From Bacteroidia bacterium (GTDB lineage: Bacteria > Bacteroidota > Bacteroidia > J057 > JADKCL01), in the NCBI GenBank assembly GCA_020635905.1, contig JACJYV010000002.1:1116001-1180000 (forward strand): 64,000 bases of DNA, read 5' to 3'. Shown here in pieces: positions 52,039 to 59,593 of the stretch; positions within the stretch are counted from its first letter, which is position 1, and the number at the start of each line of letters is the position of its first letter. The notes beneath the pieces are model-generated. The model searched no databases and was not told the origin of the DNA. It worked only from the letters and a program-made list of their open reading frames with translations. The position numbers and the translations under genes are program-made.

Positions 52039-54156
52039 TTGAATATTCTGAGCAGATACAGATACACACTGTTTTTTCTGCTGGGAATTATTTCCTGGCT
52101 ACTGGTGCTTGGTTTCAATATTATTTCCACTGTAGCCAATTTTCACCCTGCCAATAACGTCAAAGTAGAATTTCCAGAATTCTGGGTGGCAGGAATTTAT
52201 GCCCTCTTTTTGGCGGCCAACCTGTTTCTGGTTCGGACAGGCGTGGGAAGGATCGAGAAATGGGATGTGATAGATTTGCTCTGGAAATTGCTGGTGGTGG
52301 GGATTTCGGGCATTGCCATTACCTTTCTCTTTCAAATCCTGAATTTTTACCTCCAGGATCGTGCCATTGGCAAGATCATTCACCCCGTGGTGGACTCAGT
52401 CAAGCTGTACGCCTTTGTAATTTTCTCGGGATCGGCAGTATTTATTTATAGAAAACTCATCTTCTACCAGAAAACCAAAACCAAAATTCTGCTCTGGCGG
52501 ACTTTTGAAGGGCTTTTGCTGGTGGGATTTCTGATGTTGTTTTATCCGGCTTCCCAATCCAAAGAGCCAAGTGTGCCCAGCCTGCTGCTGGGCTATCTGC
52601 GTTCGGGGCTGGTGCCAGCCTTTTTCATCCTGTCGCTGGTCATATCTGCCAACGTCAACTGGTCGGCCTACCTCAACTTCAACCAGAAACTCAAGAGCCT
52701 CTTTTTGCTCTTTGTGATTTCCCTGCTTTTTGTGGCCTACCTGCTGGCTTTTCCCGAAGGATTATTTGACCTGGATAGCGGCCGGGGTCTGCTGGATCTT
52801 TTGCTGAAGTCAGAAATGGTGCTGGCCATGGTGTTTTTCTTCCCGCTGATTTACACCATATTTTCGGCCCTCGTTCTGATTTTCAATCTCCCGACTTCGT
52901 CGGTTTTTGAGCAAAGAAGTTCTGAAATTGCCTCCTTTCAGCGCATCAATCAGTCGATTCAGGCCAACCTGGATCTCAACGAAATCCTCAATACCCTGCT
53001 CGATGCAAGTCTGCTCACCTCCAACAGTTCGGCCGGGTGGGTGGAAGCCGCCCGCAAAAAGGAAGGAGGTGGCCACGAGTTTGACCGCATCCACGCCAAG
53101 CATGTGAGCAAGGAGGAGGTGGATGAAATCCGCGACCGGCTCAACATTTCGCAGGAAGTTCTGAAGGGACTCGATGCTTATCAGGTACAGAATTTCAAAA
53201 AGGAAAAAAGCCTGAAAGGCTTGAAGTCCAAGTTCAGGAGCCTGGTGGCCATTCCCATTGTGTCGCGCGACAATGCAATCGGGGTGGTGTATTTGCTCCA
53301 GGAACTGACCGCTTCCTACGAGGACGACACGATTTCCTCGTTGAAAGCCTTCGCAGAGCAGGCCGCAATTGCCTACGAGAATACCCAGCTGATGCGACAA
53401 TCCATTGAGTTTGAAAGATTCAGGGAACAGATTCGTATCGCCAAACAGGTGCAGGAACAAATTCTGCCCAAGAAGCTGCCCGCAAGTCCCAAAGTGGAAT
53501 TTTTTGCCGTGACCCAGGATGCAGAGGAGATTGGGGGAGATTTTTACGACGTGCTGGAATATGCGCCCGGCAAGTTCAGGGTGGCCATTGGGGATGTCTC
53601 GGGCAAGGGCACGGAGGCCGCGTTTTACATGGCCGAAACCAAAGGGATTTTTCAGGCTCTGGCCCGTCAGGAACTTCCCGTGCGGGATTTTATCATCAAA
53701 TCCAACGGCGCCCTGCACCACTGTTTGCAGGAAGATGCCTTTATGACCCTCACATACCTGCAGGTCGATACGGAAACCCAGACCCTGGAAATGATGCGTG
53801 CCGGCCACGTTCCCGCCCTTTTTTACCACGCCCAAAACGATCAGCTGACCTACCACGAAAAAGGAACCATGGGTTTGGGAATAATTGGTAACCCTGTTTA
53901 CGCAAACTACGTAGGAGAGCCCGAAATCCTCTCATTCCAAAAAGGCGATATCCTCCTGTTGTACACAGATGGAATCGTCGAAGCTTTCAGCGCTGAAAAA
54001 GAAGAATTTGGCTACGACCGGCTGAAGGAAGGGGTTTACCGTTCGCGGAAAGAATCCTCCCAAACCATTGCGAAGAATTTGCTGGACCAGGTGAAAAGTT
54101 TTACCGGCGGGGTGCTGGACGACGATTACACCATCTTAGTGATCAGGTTTTTATAA
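52039..54156 (+). CDS. membrane-anchored GAF/SpoIIE-type PP2C phosphatase (RsbU-like), 705 aa
   Basis: Residues ~8-280 contain about seven membrane spans (YTLFFLLGIISWLLVLGFNII..., LLLVGFLMLFY). A GAF-like domain (~305-450: IQANLDLNEILNTLLDASL, KFRSLVAIPIVSRDNAIGVVYLL) and a SpoIIE/PP2C domain follow (IGGDFYDVLEY, VAIGDVSGKGTEAAFYM, LYTDGIVEAFS). It should dephosphorylate the STAS protein downstream. The start is a TTG at 52039, 1 bp after guaB; no ATG is available in the first span, which would make expression depend on guaB translation. Confidence 0.88.
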   Translation: MNILSRYRYTLFFLLGIISWLLVLGFNIISTVANFHPANNVKVEFPEFWVAGIYALFLAANLFLVRTGVGRIEKWDVIDLLWKLLVVGISGIAITFLFQILNFYLQDRAIGKIIHPVVDSVKLYAFVIFSGSAVFIYRKLIFYQKTKTKILLWRTFEGLLLVGFLMLFYPASQSKEPSVPSLLLGYLRSGLVPAFFILSLVISANVNWSAYLNFNQKLKSLFLLFVISLLFVAYLLAFPEGLFDLDSGRGLLDLLLKSEMVLAMVFFFPLIYTIFSALVLIFNLPTSSVFEQRSSEIASFQRINQSIQANLDLNEILNTLLDASLLTSNSSAGWVEAARKKEGGGHEFDRIHAKHVSKEEVDEIRDRLNISQEVLKGLDAYQVQNFKKEKSLKGLKSKFRSLVAIPIVSRDNAIGVVYLLQELTASYEDDTISSLKAFAEQAAIAYENTQLMRQSIEFERFREQIRIAKQVQEQILPKKLPASPKVEFFAVTQDAEEIGGDFYDVLEYAPGKFRVAIGDVSGKGTEAAFYMAETKGIFQALARQELPVRDFIIKSNGALHHCLQEDAFMTLTYLQVDTETQTLEMMRAGHVPALFYHAQNDQLTYHEKGTMGLGIIGNPVYANYVGEPEILSFQKGDILLLYTDGIVEAFSAEKEEFGYDRLKEGVYRSRKESSQTIAKNLLDQVKSFTGGVLDDDYTILVIRFL

Positions 54157-54194
54157 ACAATTTTGACCCTCAATCGTAGATAGAAGAGATAAAC

Positions 54195-54533
54195 ATGGAG
54201 ATAAAAGAAAAAGTATTTGAGAATTATACCACCCTGATTCCGGTGGGTGAAATTGACGCAAGCTCGTCGATGGATATGGATGCCATGATCTGGAAAATGA
54301 TTGACCACCAGCGTTTCAACATCCACATTGATTGCAGCGAATTGCAATATATTTCCAGTGCGGGTTTGGGCGTGTTTATCTCGTTTTTAGAGGAATTGAA
54401 GACTGGCGGAGGCAAATTTGTTTTTTCGGGAATGTCGGAAAGCGTTTATAAAACCTTCTCTCTGCTGGGCCTTCAGCAAATTTTAAGCATTGTTAATACT
54501 GCCGACGAAGCGGCAGCAGAATTCGAAGTATAA
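54195..54533 (+). CDS. STAS-domain anti-anti-sigma factor (RsbV-like), 112 aa
   Basis: Complete STAS domain: YTTLIPVGEIDASSSMDMDAMIWKM, INIHIDCSELQYISSAGLGVFISFLEEL. The Ser in SSAGL (residues 54-55) is the phosphorylation site of this family. Its stop TAA overlaps the ATG of the kinase gene (TAATG), so the two are made together. It is the substrate of the PP2C protein upstream. Confidence 0.92.
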   Translation: MEIKEKVFENYTTLIPVGEIDASSSMDMDAMIWKMIDHQRFNIHIDCSELQYISSAGLGVFISFLEELKTGGGKFVFSGMSESVYKTFSLLGLQQILSIVNTADEAAAEFEV

Positions 54534-54958
54534 TGGCACATTACCGCGCTACATGTTCGCTGAAATGCCTTGCCGGAATCCGGGAATTTGTCCGGGAGGA
54601 ATTGAGCAAGCTGGGCATTCAGGAAGAAATGGCCAACCAACTGGTGCTGGTAGTGGATGAGGCATGTACCAATTCGATCCTGCACCAGCACCGCAACGAC
54701 GGAATTTCCCAGTTTGATCTTTATATCCGCATGTCGGGCGCCAAACTGATGTTTGAGATCCACGACAAGGGAGAGCCTTTTCCCATTGATGAATACAAGC
54801 CCAAGGAGCTCAACGACATCGTGGCCATGCGCATCCACGGCGGCCTGGGCATCAACCTGATTCACAAGATCATGGACAAGGTGGAAGTGGATCGTAAAAA
54901 AGGCCATTTTGCCTACCGTTTCATCAAAATCGTTCCCCGGGTTGCCACCAACGAGTAG
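54533..54958 (+). CDS. RsbW-like anti-sigma kinase, 141 aa
   Basis: HATPase_c_2 (GHKL) protein. The N box reads LVVDEACTNSILHQH and the G boxes FEIHDKGEPF and HGGLGINLIHKIMDKVEVD. It should phosphorylate the STAS protein and could bind a sigma factor or another target. No sigma-B-like gene is adjacent, so the output partner lies elsewhere. Confidence 0.9.
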   Translation: MAHYRATCSLKCLAGIREFVREELSKLGIQEEMANQLVLVVDEACTNSILHQHRNDGISQFDLYIRMSGAKLMFEIHDKGEPFPIDEYKPKELNDIVAMRIHGGLGINLIHKIMDKVEVDRKKGHFAYRFIKIVPRVATNE

Positions 54959-55297
54959 CCTTTCTTACAGCCAGATTTTTCCTTTAAAACTCCTCCTGGG
55001 AGTAATTTCCTTTTACAATCAATAATTTTTCCCTGAAAAAGAATGCCCCGAAAAAATTCCGGGACATCCAAAAGGGGTTAAAGCAGGTTCGGTCTGAAGC
55101 AGGCGAACAAGGACGTTACGTTGTGTTAAACCAAGGTAAAATGCGTTGCTCCAGCGGCAAAATTTGGGGAGCGTCAAAAATCGATGTGGCAAAGGTGTGA
55201 ATAGGGAAATAAAATTTCGCACCCAATTCACAAACGACAGGTTTGGCGGCATGAACCGCAGGTACGGGTTAATGAGGGGAAATTTTACGATGGAAAA
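54959..55297. other. intergenic region, no gene seen
   Basis: 339 bp between convergent operons. It contains a weak hairpin ACTCC/GGAGT near 54990 and the minus-strand terminator at 55031-55069. Short frames on both strands have no protein-like content. Confidence 0.55.
55031..55069 (-). terminator. intrinsic terminator for the minus-strand LytTR operon
   Basis: On the minus strand GGATGTCCCG pairs with CGGGGCATTC (with two G-T pairs) around a T-rich loop, followed by TTTTT. It lies ~230 bp beyond the LytTR regulator stop. Confidence 0.5.
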
Positions 55298-56011
55298 TTA
55301 AATACCCAGCAATTCGAAAAAGGCGGCGCGGTATTGTCTGCCCAGAGGAATCTGGGAGCCGTCTTTCATCAGAATGTAGCCTCCCTCCGTGCGGACATAG
55401 CTTTTCAGCTCATTCAGGTTGATCAGGTGAGATTTATGGCAACGAAAAAAGTGATTGGGAATCAGTTTTTCTTCCAGACTACCCAGGTTTTTGGAGACCA
55501 GCAGACTGCCACCTTTGACCAGATGAACGTGGGTGTAATTGCCTTCAGATTCACAACGGGAAATCTCATCCATCCTGCAAACGATCACTTCGTTTTGCAT
55601 GGGAAGGGTGAGGGTCGCAGCAACAGGAGAATGGGTGGGATGAGCGGTTTTTGTTTTGAGCCGTTCAATGGCTCTTTTCAAATCTTCTGGGTCCACAGGC
55701 TTGAGCAGGAAGTCGAAGGCTTCCTTGCGCAGGGCGGGAATGGCATATTTCATGTGGGCCGTAATGAAAATCACCTGCAGATTCGGGTGGGTCTGGCGGA
55801 TTTTTTCCAGTAACATAAACCCCGTTTCCTGGCCCATTTCCACATCCAGAAACAACAAATCCGGCGGATTTGAACTGATCAGACTGACGGCATCCTGCAG
55901 GGTGTGGGCAAATCCCAGGACCTGAAGATCGGGCTCAAAGTACCATTGGATAATCCGTTGCAGGTTTTCAATGGCTGCCACTTCATCATCTACAATAATA
56001 CATTTGATCAT
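55298..56011 (-). CDS. LytTR-family response regulator, 237 aa
   Basis: Receiver with phospho-acceptor D56 (DLLFLDVEMGQETGFM) and a C-terminal LytTR domain (VIVCRMDEISRCESEGNYTHVHLVKGGSLLVSKNLGSLEEK..., FRCHKSHLINLNELKSYV). It starts 4 bp after the stop of the sensor kinase gene upstream. Second such pair in the window, paralogous to 39894-40649. Confidence 0.93.
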   Translation of the reverse strand: MIKCIIVDDEVAAIENLQRIIQWYFEPDLQVLGFAHTLQDAVSLISSNPPDLLFLDVEMGQETGFMLLEKIRQTHPNLQVIFITAHMKYAIPALRKEAFDFLLKPVDPEDLKRAIERLKTKTAHPTHSPVAATLTLPMQNEVIVCRMDEISRCESEGNYTHVHLVKGGSLLVSKNLGSLEEKLIPNHFFRCHKSHLINLNELKSYVRTEGGYILMKDGSQIPLGRQYRAAFFELLGI

Positions 56012-56015
56012 GGCC

Positions 56016-57878
56016 CTAATTTAGCGGTAAATCAAGAATTACCCGCGTACCCGGAAACTCTTTTTCCGCTGGAAAAGCTTTTTCAAAGCTGACTTTCCCC
56101 TTTTCTCTGCCAAAAACTAAAAGGCGCTCCTCCATGATATCAATTGCGAGTGAAGTCTTCTCCACCCCTTCCTGCCGACTTTCCCCGCTTTGCATTCCCT
56201 TGCCGTTGTCCTCAATTTCGATCCTCAGCCTCTGTTCGTGCCTGCTTACCCGGATCAGAATCTTTCCCCTGCGGGGAAATTGGTCAGGAAAGGCGTGCAG
56301 CACGCAATTTTCCGCAAATGGCTGGACCAGCATGGGCAAAACCTTCAGTGAGCGCAAATTTTCCGGGCAATCAATTTCAAAATCGAAAGTATTGCGCCGC
56401 AATTGTTCCAGTTCCAGATAAGTATCCAGAAAATCGAGTTCCCGTCCCAGATCCACCCAATTTTCCCGCGAGTATTCCAGGGTCAGGCGCATGAGTTTGG
56501 AGAATTTGGCCAGATAGAAATGGGCCGATTTCTGGTCATTTCCCCCGATGAAATTGCTGATTGAATTCAGAACGTTGAAGAAAAAATGGGGATTGATCTG
56601 CAACTGGAGGGCTTTCAAATTGAGCTGATCAATCTTTTGCCGGGTTCTGATACGGTTTCTCAAAATCACCACGCCGGCAATCAGCACCAAAACCAGGGCC
56701 AGAGCCAGGGCCAGAACCACGAAAAAACGAATGTTTTGCATCTTGATTTCCGCCGCCTGGGCTTCCTGTTCCAGCAGCAACACCTTTTTCTCAGATTCGT
56801 TGGCGCGGTATTTTCGTTCGTATTCCAGAATGGCCCGCTGATTTTTCTCAGAATAAAGCTTGTCCCTGAAAATAATGTAGTTATTGAATTGCTCCTGGGC
56901 TCCCGGATCTTTTTGCAGCGAGGCCCTGAGCACCAGTTCCAGCGCCTCAATTTTGCTCAGTTCCTGGTTGAGGCTGTCCACAATCTGATAGGCTTGCATA
57001 CCCGCTTCCCGGGCCCGCTGATAGTCGCCCTGTTGCAGATAAACTTCCCCCAGATAGATAAAAACCTGGTTGAAAGACTCCACTGCCTCCGGGCTGGGAT
57101 TTTGTTTGAAGAGGGAATCAACTGCCGTTTCAAGCATTAATTGGGCCCGTTTCAGGTTTCCCCGAGAAGATTCGGCCTTGGCCATGAGGGCCAGGGTGTA
57201 CATGGCTTCGTCGCGGTTGCCCAGATGGGAATACTGCTTTTGGGCCAGAGAAAGGTATTTGAAAGCGGAATCATAGGCATCCACCTGCAAAAAGCACACT
57301 CCAAGATTGCGGATTCCGTAGGCCTTATTATAAGGATGCCGGGCACCATCCAGGATCTGGTCTGCCTTTCGGGCGGCCCGCAGGGCCGCCGGGTAATCTT
57401 CCACATCCTGGTAAGCCAGCGACAGCTCAATCTGGCAGTATTGAAGTCGCAGAGAATCCTGCAACGATTCCGCCACCACCGAGGCAGAGTCGAGAAATTT
57501 GATCTGCGTGGGAAAATCTCCCCGCAAACCGCAGGCAAACCCGCGGTTGAGGTAATAATCAATGCGGTCGGCTTCCAGGCCACCTTTCAGCAGGGGCAGG
57601 ATCAGATCCAGAAAACTGTCCACCTTGAAATGGTTATTGAGGTGGCGGTTGAGGCGGCAATTCTGAACCTTGACCAGAATCGCTGTGTCCTGACGGGTCA
57701 GGGCCTTTTGTTCCAGAATATACAGCAGGCTGTCTGCCTTTTTGCTGGAGGGCGATTGCATCATCAGTTCACTGATCTCATCCAGAGTTCGCACCCTTTC
57801 CTTTTGCCAGTCTTCCTGGGCAGGCAGCCATTCAAACCTGCCCGTTACCAAAACCGCCAGGATCAACACCCATTTCAT
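56016..57878 (-). CDS. TPR-containing LytS-type sensor histidine kinase, 620 aa
   Basis: The ATG at 57878 gives a signal peptide (MKWVLILAVLVTGRFEWLPAQ); ten residues upstream lack signal character. TPR-like repeats fill the periplasmic part (YNKAYGIRNLGVCFLQVDAYDSAFKYLSLAQKQY), then a coiled coil, one membrane span (FFVVLALALALVLVLIAGVVIL) and the His_kinase domain (INPHFFFNVLNSISNF; VQPFAENCVLHAF; IEDNGKGM). The regulator follows by 4 bp. The divergent gene is the ECF sigma factor. Confidence 0.92.
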   Translation of the reverse strand: MKWVLILAVLVTGRFEWLPAQEDWQKERVRTLDEISELMMQSPSSKKADSLLYILEQKALTRQDTAILVKVQNCRLNRHLNNHFKVDSFLDLILPLLKGGLEADRIDYYLNRGFACGLRGDFPTQIKFLDSASVVAESLQDSLRLQYCQIELSLAYQDVEDYPAALRAARKADQILDGARHPYNKAYGIRNLGVCFLQVDAYDSAFKYLSLAQKQYSHLGNRDEAMYTLALMAKAESSRGNLKRAQLMLETAVDSLFKQNPSPEAVESFNQVFIYLGEVYLQQGDYQRAREAGMQAYQIVDSLNQELSKIEALELVLRASLQKDPGAQEQFNNYIIFRDKLYSEKNQRAILEYERKYRANESEKKVLLLEQEAQAAEIKMQNIRFFVVLALALALVLVLIAGVVILRNRIRTRQKIDQLNLKALQLQINPHFFFNVLNSISNFIGGNDQKSAHFYLAKFSKLMRLTLEYSRENWVDLGRELDFLDTYLELEQLRRNTFDFEIDCPENLRSLKVLPMLVQPFAENCVLHAFPDQFPRRGKILIRVSRHEQRLRIEIEDNGKGMQSGESRQEGVEKTSLAIDIMEERLLVFGREKGKVSFEKAFPAEKEFPGTRVILDLPLN

Positions 57879-57966
57879 AATCCCGGCCCGCCACTTAATT
57901 TCAATCATGCACGAAATTTAAGGGTTTTCGACAGGAAGTGTCTCATTTATATTCCCATGGATTCCC

Positions 57967-57974
57967 TATCTTTG
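57967..57974 (+). promoter_or_regulatory. -7 box of the ECF sigma gene, leaderless candidate
   Basis: TATCTTTG matches TAnnTTTG exactly and lies only 5 bp before the ATG at 57980. Transcription would start close to or at the start codon, giving a leaderless mRNA. No clear TTG at -33 was found. Confidence 0.5.
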
Positions 57975-57979
57975 ACCCC

Positions 57980-58582
57980 ATGAAGCCCTCAGATGAATTG
58001 ATCGTCCGGCAGGTGCGGGCAGGAAATAAAAAGGCATTTGAATCCATTTTCCATGCCCATTATGCGGGGCTTTGCAGATTTGCCACCCAAATCGTGCAGG
58101 ATGCTGAGGTGGCCGAAGAACTGGTTCAGGATTTTTTTGTGGGATTTTGGGAAAGGCGTGACCAATTGGAAGCCCTGCAGTCCCTTTCTTCCTATTTCCA
58201 CACCTCGATTCGCAATGCCAGTCTCAATCACCTCAAACACCTGAAAGTCCGGGCTGCGCACCAGGCCCATGTACTGCATCAGGCTGAAGCCGGGGAAAGG
58301 ACGGTGGAGGAATTTCTGGCCGGGGAGGAATTGAGCCGCAGAATATCCGAAACCGTGGAAACCCTGCCCGACAGGTGTCGGGAGGTATTCCTGCTGAGCC
58401 GTCACGACGGCCTCAAATATGGCGAAATCGCCGAAAAACTCAACATTTCCATCAAAACGGTGGAAGTACAAATGGGCAAAGCCTTGAAGATCATGCGGGA
58501 AAACCTGAGCGATCTCTTGCCCATTTTTCTCATGTTCATCTTTTTCTGTAAATATTTTTGGGATTGGATAAGGGTAATCTGA
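57980..58582 (+). CDS. ECF RNA polymerase sigma factor, 200 aa
   Basis: Sigma-70 region 2 (KAFESIFHAHYAGLCRFATQIVQDAEVAEELVQDFFVGFWERRDQ) and region 4 (VETLPDRCREVFLLSRHDGLKYGEIAEKLNISIKTVEVQMGKALKIMRE) are complete, of the FecI-like type common in Bacteroidota. The ATG at 57980 is preferred to the frame opening at 57938. The last ~17 residues are hydrophobic (FLMFIFFCKYFWDWI), possibly a membrane-binding tail, which is unusual. Partner anti-sigma starts 28 bp downstream. Confidence 0.93.
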   Translation: MKPSDELIVRQVRAGNKKAFESIFHAHYAGLCRFATQIVQDAEVAEELVQDFFVGFWERRDQLEALQSLSSYFHTSIRNASLNHLKHLKVRAAHQAHVLHQAEAGERTVEEFLAGEELSRRISETVETLPDRCREVFLLSRHDGLKYGEIAEKLNISIKTVEVQMGKALKIMRENLSDLLPIFLMFIFFCKYFWDWIRVI

Positions 58583-58609
58583 TTCTGAATTGTCTTAAGT
58601 GTGAGTCCT

Positions 58610-59593
58610 ATGAAAGACAACCCTGAAATCACGGTCAACTACGAGCAGGTCGCAAAATACCTGTCCGCAGAAAGCAGCCCGGCCGAAAGCCAGGCGCTGG
58701 AGACCTGGCTGGCGGAATCGCCAGCCAATCAGGCTGAATTTGACCGCTTGCTGGCCCTCTGGATGGCCGCCCAACCCCGGGTAAAGGTAAATACGGCTGC
58801 CGCCTGGCAGAAAGTAAATGCCCGCACCCGGGTTCAGGCAACCCGACCCTCCTGGTTTCGCCGCTACCGTTTGCCACTGGCTGCGGCCAGTCTGGCGCTC
58901 CTGGCCCTGGCCGCCCTCCTGTTCAACCCCGGGGTTGAACAGAAAATGCTGGCCACCAAAACAGGAGACCAGACCCGGGTGGTGACCCTCAGCGACGGCA
59001 CCACCGTGACCCTCAACAAAAATTCCGAGCTCCTTTACCCGGAAGCCTTCGCCGCGGACCAGCGACAGGTGACCCTCAAAGGAGAAGCTTTTTTCGCGGT
59101 GCACCGCGACGAAAAAGCCCCCTTCACCATCCTGGCTGAAGGTGCGGAAGTGACCGTTTTGGGCACAGAGTTCAACGTGAAAACGGGAACGGAACAGGTC
59201 GAGGTGCTGGTGGAAAGCGGCAAGGTCAGTCTGGCGGCGCACGAGGAAAAGGCGCAGCCCGTGATTTTGGAAGCCGGGGAAAAAGGTCAGTTTGACCGCA
59301 AAACCCGGGCAGTTGTCGAAAGTGAGACGGACAATTTGAACGCACTTTACTGGCGCACAGGCCGCCTCGAATTCAGGGATGAAAGCCTGAATCAGGTGAT
59401 TCCCGAACTGGAAGCCTTGTTTGCCGTGAAAATCAGTCTGGAGAAGCCCGAATTGGGGAACTGCCTGCTGACCGGCACTTACGAAGAGCGTGAAATTGAA
59501 TCTGTCCTCACGGGGATTACCCAGACATTCAATCTTCAATTAACAGAAACAGATGAAAACCTCTACCTTATTTCAGGAGAAGGCTGTCATTAA
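58610..59593 (+). CDS. FecR-family anti-sigma factor, 327 aa
   Basis: An N-terminal cytoplasmic anti-sigma region (VAKYLSAESSPAESQALETWLAESPANQAEFDRLLALW), one membrane span (RYRLPLAAASLALLALAALLF), the FecR domain (TRVVTLSDGTTVTLNKNSELLYPE...VTLKGEAFFAVHRDEKAPFTI...VTVLGTEFNVKT) and a C-terminal DUF4974 domain (LEFRDESLNQVIPELEALFAVKISLE). ATG at 58610 chosen over GTG at 58601. It overlaps the STN protein gene by 41 bp. Confidence 0.93.
   Translation: MKDNPEITVNYEQVAKYLSAESSPAESQALETWLAESPANQAEFDRLLALWMAAQPRVKVNTAAAWQKVNARTRVQATRPSWFRRYRLPLAAASLALLALAALLFNPGVEQKMLATKTGDQTRVVTLSDGTTVTLNKNSELLYPEAFAADQRQVTLKGEAFFAVHRDEKAPFTILAEGAEVTVLGTEFNVKTGTEQVEVLVESGKVSLAAHEEKAQPVILEAGEKGQFDRKTRAVVESETDNLNALYWRTGRLEFRDESLNQVIPELEALFAVKISLEKPELGNCLLTGTYEEREIESVLTGITQTFNLQLTETDENLYLISGEGCH

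Noticed and set aside
52810..53856. 348-codon minus frame opposite the PP2C phosphatase
   Set aside because: Antisense to GAF and PP2C motifs that are clearly coding; no motif of its own.
55019..55252. 77-codon minus ORF between two convergent operons
   Set aside because: It spans a predicted terminator hairpin and has no protein-like pattern.
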